Under the pieces are notes generated by a model. The model worked only from the letters and a program-made list of their open reading frames with translations, had not been told where the DNA came from and ran no database searches. DNA of 64,000 nt from Oligosphaera ethanolica (GTDB taxonomy: Bacteria > Verrucomicrobiota > Lentisphaeria > Oligosphaerales > Oligosphaeraceae): the NCBI RefSeq assembly GCF_030814695.1, contig NZ_JAUSVL010000001.1:2888227-2952226 (forward strand), given 5' to 3'. A program made the position numbers and the translations under genes. Every line of letters begins with the position of its first letter. Position 1 is the stretch's first letter. This document shows positions 24,733 through 33,726 of the stretch, in pieces.

Positions 24733-25605
24733 ATGAAAGAATTGATAGCGAAAGCCGACGTATTGTTGGAGGCCCTGCCGTATATTCAAGACTTTCATGG
24801 CAGTGTCGTGCTGGTGAAGTTCGGCGGTAGTGCCATGGAGGACCCCGAGGTTACGCGCGGGGTATTGCGCGATGTCGCCTTCATGGCTTCGGCGGGGATG
24901 CGGCCGGTGATTGTCCATGGCGGCGGCAAGGCCATCAGTGCCGAGTTGAAGGCTCAGGGCGTGCCGACGCAGTTTATCAACGGCCTGCGTTACACCTGCG
25001 AGAAGACCATCAAGGTCGTGGATCAGGTGTTGCACCAGGTGGTCAATGCCGATCTGCTGCGCATGCTCCGCGAGAGTGGCGCGGTGGCGGCGGCGGTGTC
25101 CGGCAAGAACGTCCTGCGTTGTGAGCGGACGACGACGGTGGACAAGGCGACTGGCGCGGCGATCGACCTGGGCTTTGTCGGCCGGGTCGTGAATGTGGAC
25201 ACGCCGCAGTTGAACTGGATCATGTCTCGGGGCGAAGTGCCGGTGATAACGCCGCTGGCCTGCGATATGAATGGCCAGGTGTATAATATCAATGCGGACA
25301 TGGCCGCCTGTGTGATTGCGGCGATGCTGAAGGTGCGCAAGCTGGTATTTCTGAGCGACGTGCCGGGGGTGTTGCGTGACCCGGCTGACGAGGATAGCCT
25401 GATATCGACGATTCGCATGGGCGAGATTGACCAGCTGTCGCGGGACGGCGTCATTTCCGGCGGGATGCTGCCGAAGCTGCAGAGCGCCGCCGATGCCCTG
25501 CAGGCGGGCGTGGGCAAAGTCCACATGATTGACGGTCGGGTGCGACATTCGCTGTTGCTGGAGCTGTTCACCGACCAGGGCATTGGCACGCAGATCATAC
25601 CATGA
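24733..25605 (+). CDS. argB: Acetylglutamate kinase
   Basis: About 290 residues. Amino-acid-kinase fold with VVLVKFGGSAMEDPE, the substrate loop PVIVHGGGKAISAEL, the second glycine/proline motifs around LACDMNGQVYNINADMAA, and LVFLSDVPGVL plus GGMLPKLQSAADAL for ATP. It phosphorylates N-acetylglutamate, the committed step of the cyclic or linear arginine pathway. The start MKELIAKADVLLEALPYI matches the family N terminus; AAGG is 11 bases upstream, and a GTG start 30 bp earlier is possible. It leads a plus-strand run with argF 33 bp downstream. Confidence 0.96.
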   Translation: MKELIAKADVLLEALPYIQDFHGSVVLVKFGGSAMEDPEVTRGVLRDVAFMASAGMRPVIVHGGGKAISAELKAQGVPTQFINGLRYTCEKTIKVVDQVLHQVVNADLLRMLRESGAVAAAVSGKNVLRCERTTTVDKATGAAIDLGFVGRVVNVDTPQLNWIMSRGEVPVITPLACDMNGQVYNINADMAACVIAAMLKVRKLVFLSDVPGVLRDPADEDSLISTIRMGEIDQLSRDGVISGGMLPKLQSAADALQAGVGKVHMIDGRVRHSLLLELFTDQGIGTQIIP

Positions 25606-25638
25606 GACGACAGAACGATTGCGATAGGAGTGAGAATT

Positions 25639-26640
25639 ATGAACATAGTACCGGCGTTAGGTTTACGGAACAAGTCGCTGCTGCGGCTGGCCGATATCAG
25701 TGACGAGCAGATGCTCGGTCTGGTGGATTTCGCCATTGCGCTAAAAGCGCGGAAACGGGCCGGCGAACACCTGCAGAATCCCCTGCTCAAAGGGCGCAAT
25801 ATCTGCCTGGTCTTTCAGAAATCATCGACCCGGACGCGTTGTGCGACGGTGGTCGCCGTGCGGGACGAGGGCGGCAATGCCGAGTATCTGGGTCAGAGCG
25901 ACATTCATTTTGGCAAGAAGGAGTCGGTGAAGGATAGCGCCCGGGTGCTGGGCCGGCTCTTTGACGGCATTTTGTTCCGAGGCTTTGCTCACAGTATCGT
26001 CGAAGAGCTGGCGGAGAATGCTGGCGTGCCGGTGTGGAATGGCCTGACGGACGAGTGGCACCCCACCCAGATCCTGGCGGATTTGCAGACGATCAAGGAG
26101 CATTTCGGGATCCTCAAGGGCCTGAAACTGGCCTTTGTGGGCGACGGGCGGAACAACGTCTGCAACTCGTTGATGATCGGCTGTGCCAAGGCCGGCATTG
26201 ACGTGGTGGACGTTTGCCCGCCGGAGTTGTCGCCTGACCCGGCAGTGCTGGCGATGGCCGAGGCGGCGGCGGCGCGGCATGGCTCGACGGTGAGCGTCAG
26301 CCACGATCCGGCGGCGGGCGTGCGGGGTGCGAACATTCTGTACACCGACGTGTGGGTGTCCATGGGCGAGGAAGCCGTATTCCAGGAAAGGCTGCAGCTG
26401 TTGCGGCCCTTCCAGGTGAACATGGATCTCGTGCGTGCGACGGGCAACCTCGACTCCGGCCGGGTGATGTTCCTGCACTGTCTGCCGGCCTTCCACGACA
26501 ACAGCACAGATGTGAGCAAGACGACGGGCGCGCTGGAAGTGACCGACGATGTGTTCGAGGCGCCGTTTTCGAAGGTCTTTGACGAAGCGGAAAATCGTAT
26601 GCATACCATCAAGGCGATGATCCTGTCCTCGCTTGCCTGA
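25639..26640 (+). CDS. argF: Ornithine carbamoyltransferase
   Basis: 333 residues. The carbamoyl-phosphate loop is FQKSSTRTRCATVVA, followed by HPTQILADLQTI, the ornithine-side VCNSLMIGCAKAG and DVWVSMG, and the diagnostic HCLPAFHD of OTCases. It converts ornithine and carbamoyl phosphate to citrulline. The start at 25639 has AGGAG at 7-8 bases. It is coupled in order with argB, and pyrB follows 74 bp downstream, so both carbamoyl-phosphate consumers sit together. No carA/carB is in the window. Confidence 0.96.
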   Translation: MNIVPALGLRNKSLLRLADISDEQMLGLVDFAIALKARKRAGEHLQNPLLKGRNICLVFQKSSTRTRCATVVAVRDEGGNAEYLGQSDIHFGKKESVKDSARVLGRLFDGILFRGFAHSIVEELAENAGVPVWNGLTDEWHPTQILADLQTIKEHFGILKGLKLAFVGDGRNNVCNSLMIGCAKAGIDVVDVCPPELSPDPAVLAMAEAAAARHGSTVSVSHDPAAGVRGANILYTDVWVSMGEEAVFQERLQLLRPFQVNMDLVRATGNLDSGRVMFLHCLPAFHDNSTDVSKTTGALEVTDDVFEAPFSKVFDEAENRMHTIKAMILSSLA

Positions 26641-26714
26641 GTGCGGGTGGGTTTTGCGGACTGATGGGGTGCGTTGACCATGATAAGCCATGACCCAAAT
26701 TTGGAGAGACAGCG

Positions 26715-27806
26715 ATGCTAAAACGCAAGCGGCTTGATGAGATCAGCTGGGAACTGTTCAGCGCCCTCAGTCCGGACGAACGTGCGCCCTACTTGGTACA
26801 GTCCAGCGGTCGGCCCTATCACGCGCTGATTGCCCAGCAATTCGAGCGCGACAGCCTTGATCTGCTTTGCGACCTGGCCACGCGCATACGGCGCATCGCC
26901 AAGAGCCGCGACGGCATGAAATTTCTTTCGGATCTGCTTTGTCACAAGCGCGCGATGTTGTATTTCAGCCAGCCGAGCAGCCGGACTTTTCTGTCCTTCT
27001 ATGCCGCCTGCCAGATTCTCGGCATGCGGGTGGCGGAAGTGCGCGACACGTCTATCTCCAGTGAGATGAAGGGCGAGACGCCGACGGATTCGGTGCGGAC
27101 TTTCGGGTCCTATTTTGACATGATCATCATGCGGACGCCTTGGCAGGGCTTTGTTGAAGAGATGGCGTGGATGTTGTCCAACACCGAACGGCCCTTGCCG
27201 ATCATCAATGCCGGCTCGGGGAAGGACCAGCATCCGACGCAGGCCTTGTTGGACATCTACACTTTGCAGCGCAGCTTTGAGAAGAATGGCGGTCTTGAGA
27301 ACAAGCACGTGGTTTTCTGCGGCGATCTCAAGCGCGGGCGGACGGTGCGCTCGCTGTCGCGGCTATTGACCTACTATCCGAACATCCGCCAGACCTTTGC
27401 GGCGCCGGAGGCGCTGCAGATTGGTCAGGACATCCTCGACCAGCTTGATGCCGCCGGTGTGAACTACGATGTCACCACCGACTTCAAAGCGACCATCCCG
27501 GATGCGGATGCGATCTACATGACGCGGGTGCAGAGCGAGTGGGACAATCCGGATGGCGAGAAGCCCAAATACAACTGGGCGGACTACTCGTTTACGGCGG
27601 CGGACCTGCTGGTGCTCAAGCGCACGGGCGTGATCCTGCACCCGCTGCCGCGGCGGCAGGAACTGGACCCGGCCTGCGATAATGACCCCCGGGCGGTCTA
27701 TTGGCGGCAGATGCGCAACGGCATGTGGATCCGCTGCGCGCTGATCGCAAATATCTTTGGCCGTGAGCAAGAAATCACCCATTACTACATGATGAACTTG
27801 AAGTGA
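26715..27806 (+). CDS. pyrB: Aspartate carbamoyltransferase (catalytic chain)
   Basis: 363 residues, about 50 longer than typical PyrB. The carbamoyl-phosphate loop is QPSSRTFLSF, with the K loop SSEMKGETPTDS, INAGSGKDQHPTQALLDI, GDLKRGRTVRSLSRLL and the diagnostic HPLPRRQELDPACDNDPRAVYW. These are ATCase rather than OTCase signatures. It forms carbamoyl-aspartate in pyrimidine synthesis. The extra length is mostly an N-terminal extension (about 45 residues) and a longer TMP/Asp loop. GGAGAG lies 7 bases upstream. No pyrI is visible. A dedicated variant carbamoyltransferase remains possible. Confidence 0.88.
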   Translation: MLKRKRLDEISWELFSALSPDERAPYLVQSSGRPYHALIAQQFERDSLDLLCDLATRIRRIAKSRDGMKFLSDLLCHKRAMLYFSQPSSRTFLSFYAACQILGMRVAEVRDTSISSEMKGETPTDSVRTFGSYFDMIIMRTPWQGFVEEMAWMLSNTERPLPIINAGSGKDQHPTQALLDIYTLQRSFEKNGGLENKHVVFCGDLKRGRTVRSLSRLLTYYPNIRQTFAAPEALQIGQDILDQLDAAGVNYDVTTDFKATIPDADAIYMTRVQSEWDNPDGEKPKYNWADYSFTAADLLVLKRTGVILHPLPRRQELDPACDNDPRAVYWRQMRNGMWIRCALIANIFGREQEITHYYMMNLK

Positions 27807-27846
27807 TTGCGCCGGGCTGCGGCCTGGTTCTGGAAAGACAGTGACG

Positions 27847-28491
27847 ATGATATATGCAGAGGAACGGGAACAGGTCGCCTATTTCATGCGGCGGCTCTAT
27901 CGACAGGGCCTGACGACCACGTCCGGCGGGAACATATCCTGTCGGGTGGGCGATGGCTGCGTGGCGATCACGGCGTCGAAGCTGGACAAGGCCGAGCTGG
28001 CGGCTTCCGGCGTGGGCGTGGTCGCGCTGGGTGGCGGCGGCAACCTCACACCCGAGCTCGGGCTGAGCATTGAAACCGGCATGCACCTGGCGCTATACCG
28101 GCGGCGGCCGGACGTGCAAGCGATCGTCCACGCCCATCCGGTGACGGCCAGCGCCTTCTGCGCTGTCCGCGGCGTGGAGCTGGACACGACGCTGACAGCG
28201 GAGGCCTACGCGCTGCTGGGGCGACCGGCATTCATACCTTACGCGCTGATGGGCACGGACGACCTGGCCACGCGGGCGGCCGCAGGCATGGGCGATAGCG
28301 TCTGTCTGCTGCTGGAAAACCATGGCGTGCTGGCCGTCGGCGACACGCTGCTGGCGGCCTTTGATCGCCTGGAGCTGCTGGAAGTCGCCGCGCGACATAC
28401 GCTGATCGTGCGGCAGCTGGGCGGCGTGAGCCCGCTGGATGCGACGAAGATTCGGGAATTGGATCATTTTGTCGGTCGCGCACAGTCGTGA
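27847..28491 (+). CDS. Class II aldolase/adducin-family protein (fuculose/ribulose-phosphate type)
   Basis: 214 residues. GLTTTSGGNISCRVGDGCVAITASKLDK is the phosphate-binding start. The zinc region DVQAIVHAHPVTASAFC gives two histidine ligands, LLENHGVLAVGDTL gives the third, and the glutamate in LSIETGMHLALYRR is a possible catalytic base. The family cleaves or epimerises sugar phosphates (FucA, AraD, MtnB-like). The substrate is unknown; placement between pyrB and folE gives no sugar context. A methylthioribulose or other housekeeping role is as likely as sugar degradation. Confidence 0.85.
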   Translation: MIYAEEREQVAYFMRRLYRQGLTTTSGGNISCRVGDGCVAITASKLDKAELAASGVGVVALGGGGNLTPELGLSIETGMHLALYRRRPDVQAIVHAHPVTASAFCAVRGVELDTTLTAEAYALLGRPAFIPYALMGTDDLATRAAAGMGDSVCLLLENHGVLAVGDTLLAAFDRLELLEVAARHTLIVRQLGGVSPLDATKIRELDHFVGRAQS

Positions 28492-28532
28492 GTCTCCGGC
28501 AGGGCACGAACAACAAGAAAGCTGGACACGAC

Positions 28533-29099
28533 ATGGCGGACGACAAGACTACGGAAGCGCTGATACGGCAGCTGCTGCTCAACGTTGGCGAGGATCCCGA
28601 TCGCGAAGGGTTGGTAAAGACGCCTGAGCGGGTCGCCAAGAGCTATGAGTTTTTGCTGCGCGGCTACCGGCAGCGGCCCGAAGACGCGATGGGCGACGCG
28701 ATTTTTCATGAAGACTGCAATCACATGGTGATTGTGCGGGACATAGAGGTGTACAGTCTGTGCGAGCATCACCTGCTGCCGTTTTTCGGCCGCTGTCATA
28801 TCGGCTACATCCCGCAGGGGCAGGTGTTTGGCGTGAGCAAGCTGGCGCGGCTGGTGGACTGTTACGCGAGCCGCCTGCAGCTGCAGGAACGCCTGACGCA
28901 GCAGATCGCCCGTTTCATCAAGGGCCACATCAATGCCGAAGGTGTCGGCGTGGTGATGGAATGCCACCATTTGTGCATGATGATGCGCGGGGTCGAAAAG
29001 CAGAATTCCTGCATGGTGACATCGGCGATGCTCGGCAGTTTTCACAATTCAGAAGCCACGCGCAACGAGTTTCTGCAGCTGATCCAGCGGCAGAACTGA
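28533..29099 (+). CDS. folE: GTP cyclohydrolase I
   Basis: 188 residues. The family's EDPDREGLVKTPERVAKSYEFLL, the zinc/active-site motif VYSLCEHHLLPFFG, GVSKLARLVDCYASRLQLQERLTQQIA, and the MECHHLCMMMRG cysteine of the type IA zinc site are all present. It makes dihydroneopterin triphosphate from GTP for folate or deazaguanine routes. An alternative GTG start at 28488 overlaps the aldolase stop; MADDKTTEAL better fits the family. It ends before a perfect GGCGCCGCC-ac-GGCGGCGCC hairpin at 29101-29120. Confidence 0.96.
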   Translation: MADDKTTEALIRQLLLNVGEDPDREGLVKTPERVAKSYEFLLRGYRQRPEDAMGDAIFHEDCNHMVIVRDIEVYSLCEHHLLPFFGRCHIGYIPQGQVFGVSKLARLVDCYASRLQLQERLTQQIARFIKGHINAEGVGVVMECHHLCMMMRGVEKQNSCMVTSAMLGSFHNSEATRNEFLQLIQRQN

Positions 29100-29148
29100 C
29101 GGCGCCGCCACGGCGGCGCCGACGGATGACGCGCGGCAAAGGGGACGC

Positions 29149-30756
29149 ATGCTGCAAGAGAAAAAAACGACGACGGTGCCTGGTCGCTGGTCGTGGCTGG
29201 TGATCGTGCTGGCGGTCTATCTCGTCCGGGTGATGTCCTGGGCCATGGGCGAGTTGTGGTATGACGAAGTGCTGACGCTGACGCATTTTGTGCTTGGCGA
29301 CGATGACGCGTCGTTCTGGCGGGTTTTCCGCGTGTATCCGATGGCGAACAACCACATGCTGTGTTCGGGGTTGTACTGGTGGTGGCTGCGCTTCCTGCAC
29401 TTCAATTTGTCGGCAGAGCACCTGTTGCGGATGCCGTCGATCGCCTGCGGCGCTTTGAGCATTGCGCTGGTGGTCTGTCATTGGCGGCGCTGGCTGGGCG
29501 GCGCGCTGGCCAATGCAGGCGGGCTGATGCTGGCAATCAGCGTGGTTTTCACGGGCTTCGCCTATCAGCTGCGGGGGTACTCGCTGAGCATGCTTTTGGC
29601 GACGGCGGCCGTATCGGCGGCGATGGAGCTGACGCGGGACAAGCCCGCGCGCTGGTCACAGTGGCTGCTCTGCGCCTGCGGGCTGCTGTTGCCGCTGGCC
29701 ATCCCGAGCAACGTGTTGGTGCTGGGCGCGCTGGCGTTGTTTTTGCTGGGGGCTCTGCATTGGCGTGGCGCCAGCTGGCGTCGCAGCGCCTGGCGGGTCG
29801 TGCCTTTTGCCCTGAGTGTGTGCCTGGGCGGCGGTTATTATTTTACGCTGTGGCCGGCCTTTGTGGCGGCGTCGCGGGAAGCCGGCGGCTGGGAGTCCAG
29901 CTGGTTGGTTGCGGGCCAGTTGTTGCTGGCCTTGCTGGCGCACGGCGGCGTCCTGGCGCTGGCGATCTTGCCGGTGGCCTGGACGCGAGTCAGACGCTGG
30001 TGGCTGGCGAAGAATGCGGAAAAAGAGCCACCGGAAGAGCTGCCGGCGGATGATGGCGACGACGACGCGTCCTTTATCAGCAGCTGGTTGTTCTTTTGCT
30101 GCGTCGTGCCAGTGCTGGTGCTGCTGATTGTGACGGGGCCGGGGCGGGCGCCATTTCCGCGGGTCTTCCTGGGCTTTGTGCCCTTGTGGACCTTCGCGGT
30201 CTTGCTGGCGGCGCGGGTGTGGCCGTGGTGTCGGCGTCTGGATTTTGCGGTGTTGGCCCTGCTGGTGCTGGGCAACGGCTTTCTGTGGGAGCGCGGTGCC
30301 GAGGCGCTGACCAGCAGCCAGCGGCAACGCGGCGAGTACCCGCAGAATCTCCTGCAGCAGTACTACCGCGGCGCCAATCAGCTGCGCGGGCTGGTGCAGA
30401 TCATGCAGGACGAAGAGTGGCAGGGTGGTAGCATGGTGCTCGTCAATGAGTATGACGGGCCGACCTTTCGTTTCTATTGGGCGATTCTCGGCAATGACGG
30501 TCGGCAGGTGCAGTCATGGAACCACATTACGCCCGAGTTGTGGCGACAGGCCATCGCCGGCCAGCCCGGCCGACGGTTGTGGGCCGTGGCCCATAACCAG
30601 CAAGCCGCCGCTGATCTCTTCCGACGCGCCGGCGCCGACCCGGCGCTGCCTATGGAGCTCGTCGCCCGCCATGGCGACCGAGCGCTCTATGTGCTCCTGC
30701 AGCCGTCAATGCCCAAGCCCGTTCGCCGCAAGGCGCCACAACGCAATATGGTCTAG
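29149..30756 (+). CDS. GT-C-type membrane glycosyltransferase (ArnT/PMT-like)
   Basis: 535 residues, about 10-11 hydrophobic segments. The first luminal loop has the acidic motif GELWYDEVLTLTHFVLGDDD, the catalytic D-E pattern of GT-C enzymes, followed by NNHMLCSGLYWWWLRF and AEHLLRMPSIACGALSIALV. The C-terminal 100 residues form a soluble periplasmic domain. Such enzymes use lipid-linked sugar donors to modify lipid A, glycans or proteins. Donor and acceptor are unknown. It ends the argB run, 49 bp after folE; repeats follow. Confidence 0.82.
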   Translation: MLQEKKTTTVPGRWSWLVIVLAVYLVRVMSWAMGELWYDEVLTLTHFVLGDDDASFWRVFRVYPMANNHMLCSGLYWWWLRFLHFNLSAEHLLRMPSIACGALSIALVVCHWRRWLGGALANAGGLMLAISVVFTGFAYQLRGYSLSMLLATAAVSAAMELTRDKPARWSQWLLCACGLLLPLAIPSNVLVLGALALFLLGALHWRGASWRRSAWRVVPFALSVCLGGGYYFTLWPAFVAASREAGGWESSWLVAGQLLLALLAHGGVLALAILPVAWTRVRRWWLAKNAEKEPPEELPADDGDDDASFISSWLFFCCVVPVLVLLIVTGPGRAPFPRVFLGFVPLWTFAVLLAARVWPWCRRLDFAVLALLVLGNGFLWERGAEALTSSQRQRGEYPQNLLQQYYRGANQLRGLVQIMQDEEWQGGSMVLVNEYDGPTFRFYWAILGNDGRQVQSWNHITPELWRQAIAGQPGRRLWAVAHNQQAAADLFRRAGADPALPMELVARHGDRALYVLLQPSMPKPVRRKAPQRNMV

Positions 30757-30816
30757 CCCGGTGGGGGGAGGGGCGTTGCGATAGGCTGGTGGACGGATCG
30801 TCCGAACAACATTTCC

Positions 30817-30984
30817 CTGGCCGCGAAGCGGCCGAAGCGCTGAAAGCGCGACGCATACCAGCCCAGGGCAAGCACGCTGAAAGCGTGCGCCGCCCTGGGT
30901 TAGGCGCCTTCTATGTTCGTGTTCCTCGGCCCCATTGGCCCCAGTCGGCGAAGCTGACTGGGGCCAATGGGGCAATGGAACTCA
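30817..30984 (+). repeat. Hairpin repeat family B, copy 4
   Basis: GCCGC-gaa-GCGGC, GCGC-tgaaa-GCGC, CCCAGGGC...GCCCTGGG around GCACGC-tgaa-AGCGTGC, then the 18-bp stem GCCCCATTGGCCCCAGTC with its exact complement GACTGGGGCCAATGGGGC. It lies in the 747-bp gap between the GT-C gene and gph (30,757-31,503), which has no gene. Confidence 0.92.
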
Positions 30985-31110
30985 CTTTTTTTGCTTGCTA
31001 TGTCGCACCCCTTCAGGTGCATGGATACTGTTCCATGCTTTCAGTGGGCCTGGATATAGTTGTAAATGTAGGTAATGTGCGAAATCTTGTGATAGAAAGA
31101 GATACTTGAC

Positions 31111-31200
31111 ATGCGCCGTAGGCGCTTAACTATGCTTAACCCCAGGCTTTAGCCTGGGGAAAATGCTCTCCAGTCAATCGTGCCCCGTAGGGGCACAACT
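31111..31200 (-). repeat. Hairpin repeat family C, copy 2
   Basis: Minus reading: GTGCCCC-tac-GGGGCAC, CCCCAGGC-taaa-GCCTGGGG, a TTAAGCATAGT linker and GCGCC-tac-GGCGC. It is preceded on plus by the ~20-bp word AATGTGCGAAATCTTGTGAT (31073-31092), which recurs inverted at 31,444-31,463. Confidence 0.9.
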
Positions 31201-31264
31201 GGATGCCTGACAAACACATTCTGAACACGATTACAGACCATTTTCAACCAAGACTTCGGTGCTG

Positions 31265-31352
31265 TAGTGCCTCTACGAGGCACTGTTCGATAGGACACCT
31301 TACCCCAGGCTGAAGCCTGGGGTTAAGCATGGTCGTGCCCCTACGGGGCAAA
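31265..31352 (+). repeat. Hairpin repeat family C, copy 3
   Basis: GTGCCTC-tac-GAGGCAC, CCCCAGGC-tgaa-GCCTGGGG, the linker TTAAGCATGGT, then GTGCCCC-tac-GGGGCA. The last stem is quite different in sequence from GCGCC-tac-GGCGC of copy 1 yet pairs equally well. Confidence 0.9.
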
Positions 31353-31503
31353 TTCATGCATAACTACCTAACAAGGAGTCTATTGTAAAAAATTCTTTCG
31401 CAAAAGAAGAGATTAGGTCGCATTGGCGCAAATACATGTGTTCATCACAAGATTTCGCACATTAACTAAATGTAATTGTCGCACAGCCTTTTAGCAGAAA
31501 GAC

Positions 31504-32169
31504 ATGTTTTTCATGAACAGCAGAATGATACTGTTTGATCTCGACGGCACGCTGGTGGACTCACGGGCGGATTTGACGACGGCGGTGAACCTGGTCCGCG
31601 CCGACTACGGCTTGCCGGCGCTGCCGCTGGCGACGATGACCAGCTTTGTCGGTGATGGGGTGCACAAGTTGCTGGAGCGGGCTTTGCAGGACGCCGCGGC
31701 CGGCTGGTCGATGGACGTGGCCGTGCAGCGTATGGCGCGCCACTACCACGACCATCTGCTTGACGAGACGTGCCTGTATCCCGGCGTGGCCGAAACGCTG
31801 CCATTGCTGGCGCGGGACTGGCGCCTGGGTGTCGTGACTAACAAGCCGCAGGCAGCTGCCTGCGCGGTTTGCGAAAAGCTGGGCATCGCCGCTGTGCTCG
31901 CCGTCGTGGTTGGCGGCGGTCGCTGCGCACAGCTCAAGCCGCGGCCGGAGCCGCTGCTGATGGCGCTGGAACTGGCCGGGGCGGGCGTTGAAGGCTCGTG
32001 GATGGTCGGCGACCACCGTACAGACCTCGGCGCCGCCAGCGCCGCCGGCCTCCGCGCCTGCTTTTGCGCCTACGGCTTCGGTCAGCAGGACGACCAGCGC
32101 GCGGACGCAGTCATCCAGCATTTTGCTCAGTTGCCCATGGTCCTGCGCGAGGCCGACCGGCGCGACTGA
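31504..32169 (+). CDS. gph: HAD-family phosphatase, phosphoglycolate phosphatase-like
   Basis: 221 residues. HAD motif I FDLDGTLVDSRADL with the nucleophile aspartate, motif II LGVVTNKPQ, motif III lysine in LKPRPEPLLMAL, and motif IV MVGDHRTDLGAASAAG. The helical cap TSFVGDGVHKLLERAL matches Gph (GxGxxxLLxRAL). It removes phosphate from 2-phosphoglycolate or a similar small substrate; specificity by sequence alone is uncertain. AGAAAGAC directly precedes the ATG at 31504; a start at the second Met is possible. Confidence 0.88.
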   Translation: MFFMNSRMILFDLDGTLVDSRADLTTAVNLVRADYGLPALPLATMTSFVGDGVHKLLERALQDAAAGWSMDVAVQRMARHYHDHLLDETCLYPGVAETLPLLARDWRLGVVTNKPQAAACAVCEKLGIAAVLAVVVGGGRCAQLKPRPEPLLMALELAGAGVEGSWMVGDHRTDLGAASAAGLRACFCAYGFGQQDDQRADAVIQHFAQLPMVLREADRRD

Positions 32170-32203
32170 CTAGGCGCGTCAAAGCGCGCCGTGGCGCACC
32201 GGC

Positions 32204-33388
32204 TCAGAACCGCAGCTGAGCGATGGCATCAGCACCGGCGATGTCGCCGAACTGGTTTTTGAGCCAGCGGTCGTCGAAATCGCGGATGCGGTCGCGGTCG
32301 GTCGGGGCGGCGAGGGTCTGTTGTGGCGCCTTGCTGGCGATATTGCCGATGAATGAATCCAGCGCGGTGATTTTTCCGGCGATGATGTCGTCTTCGCAAA
32401 TGCGGCAAGTGACGATTTCCTTGCGGGCATTGCGGCCACCGCGATCATAGATGATATGGATGCCGCCATCGGGCGCCTGCACGGCGTCGGGATAGGACGA
32501 TCCAGTGCTGTTTTCCAGGGTGAGCTGGTAGGGCCAGCTGCGGCCGTCGTCTTCCGAGAGCATCGCCGTCATGGCGACGCGCTGTTTGGCATCGAGATTG
32601 TTGATCAAGAGGACGCGGCCGGACTGTAGCCGTCTGAGGAAGAAGCGGGTGGACGGGTTGGGGATGTCGGTGGGCGCGCCGTCGGTCCAGGTGGCGCCGC
32701 CGTCGGTCGAGAGCGACTGGGCGATGCAGCCGGTTTTGCAGGTGCGGGCGAACATGAGCAGCGAGCCGTCGCGGCGTTCCAGTATCTGCGTTTCGTCGAA
32801 GAAGGCGTCGAGCTTTTTGCCACCTTGGCGACGGAGCCAAGTCCGGCCCTGGTCGCTGGATTCGGAGTAGCAATAGCGGTCGCAGGTCCAGTCGTAGGCG
32901 CAGGCGAGCCAGCGGCCGTCGTTGAGTACGGTTGGCTGGCAACGCAGGAAGCCGGTGAAGGCCAGGAAGGGCGCTGACCAGTGCAGGTCGGCGGCGTCGG
33001 GATCGTCGCAACGAATGGCCCAGGTGCTGACGTGGGCGGCGTCCTTGATGCCGCCGCACGAATAATCGCGCTGCACCCAGAAACACCACAGGCGCTGCAG
33101 GGGATCAAGCCAGAGCTCGATGTCCAGCAGCTGTTTGCGGGTCGCCGGTACGGTGGCGATGACCAGCACGGGATCCTGCCAGTTGATGCCGCCGTCGTCG
33201 CTGCGGGCGAGGATGTTGTAGTTCCAGTACGATGGCTCACGCGAACCACCCGAATACCAACCGCCAAAGAACCGGCCCTTGGGCGTGCGGCAGATGCTGG
33301 GGCAGCCCTGCCATTGGCGATATGCCGCCGAATACTGCGGGCCGGGCTGCGTGATAATGACGCCGGGAAATGCTGCTGCTGCGGTCAT
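32204..33388 (-). CDS. Sialidase-like BNR-repeat protein
   Basis: 394 residues in a six-bladed propeller pattern. Asp-box motifs are RSDDGGINW, ESSDQGRTW, STDGGATW and SEDDGRSW, and the Arg-rich segments and FDETQIL fit exo-alpha-sialidase-type families. There is no signal peptide, so it is probably cytoplasmic. Many such PVC proteins act on glycans other than sialic acid, so the substrate is open. It converges on gph (35-bp gap) and is divergent from the Gfo/Idh gene across repeat element V. Confidence 0.8.
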   Translation of the reverse strand: MTAAAAFPGVIITQPGPQYSAAYRQWQGCPSICRTPKGRFFGGWYSGGSREPSYWNYNILARSDDGGINWQDPVLVIATVPATRKQLLDIELWLDPLQRLWCFWVQRDYSCGGIKDAAHVSTWAIRCDDPDAADLHWSAPFLAFTGFLRCQPTVLNDGRWLACAYDWTCDRYCYSESSDQGRTWLRRQGGKKLDAFFDETQILERRDGSLLMFARTCKTGCIAQSLSTDGGATWTDGAPTDIPNPSTRFFLRRLQSGRVLLINNLDAKQRVAMTAMLSEDDGRSWPYQLTLENSTGSSYPDAVQAPDGGIHIIYDRGGRNARKEIVTCRICEDDIIAGKITALDSFIGNIASKAPQQTLAAPTDRDRIRDFDDRWLKNQFGDIAGADAIAQLRF

Positions 33389-33495
33389 GCTGCGTGAGTC
33401 CTTCTGTTGCGGAGGGGTGAATGGAATGAGTGACTGCTGACCGCACTCTCCGCGGGGACGCGGTCAGCGACGGCATAAATGTAGCGCAAGTTTCT

Positions 33496-33554
33496 CCTGG
33501 GAGCGCCGCCGTCCCGGCGGCAATCATCCTGGGAGCGCCGCCGTCCCGGCGGCA
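33496..33554. repeat. Repeat family D, two direct copies
   Basis: Two adjacent copies of a ~27-bp palindromic unit (CCTGGGAGCGCCGCCGTCCC then GGCGGCA). Single copies occur inverted at 24380-24408 and 9608-9635. Confidence 0.85.
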
Positions 33555-33574
33555 TTTGCGTGTTGTCTTTTTTC

Positions 33575-33670
33575 GCGGACGGATCGGACCGATCCGACGG
33601 ATCCGACGGATCAGGTCATCCGATCAGTCCGATCAGTCCGATCAGTCCGATCAGTCCGATGATCCGTCGG
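33575..33670. repeat. 9-bp tandem array, GATCCGACG then GATCAGTCC units
   Basis: Degenerate GATCCGACG units are followed by four perfect GATCAGTCC copies (33622-33657). It starts with a tttttcgcggac leader that also opens the arrays at 38.85 kb and, slightly changed, 62.88 kb. Confidence 0.9.
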
Positions 33671-33726
33671 AAGATCTGTCCTGGCAAAAATCCCTCCTCC
33701 ATGGCGTTGTGCGCCACCGTTTTCCT

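Noticed and set aside
27847..28491. Naming the class II aldolase fucA or araD
   Set aside because: The zinc histidines show the superfamily only; no fucose or arabinose genes are nearby, so no symbol is given.
31071..31466. Autonomous insertion sequence between the inverted AATGTGCGAAATCTTGTGAT words
   Set aside because: The interior holds only family C hairpins and no transposase frame; kept as a repeat observation only.
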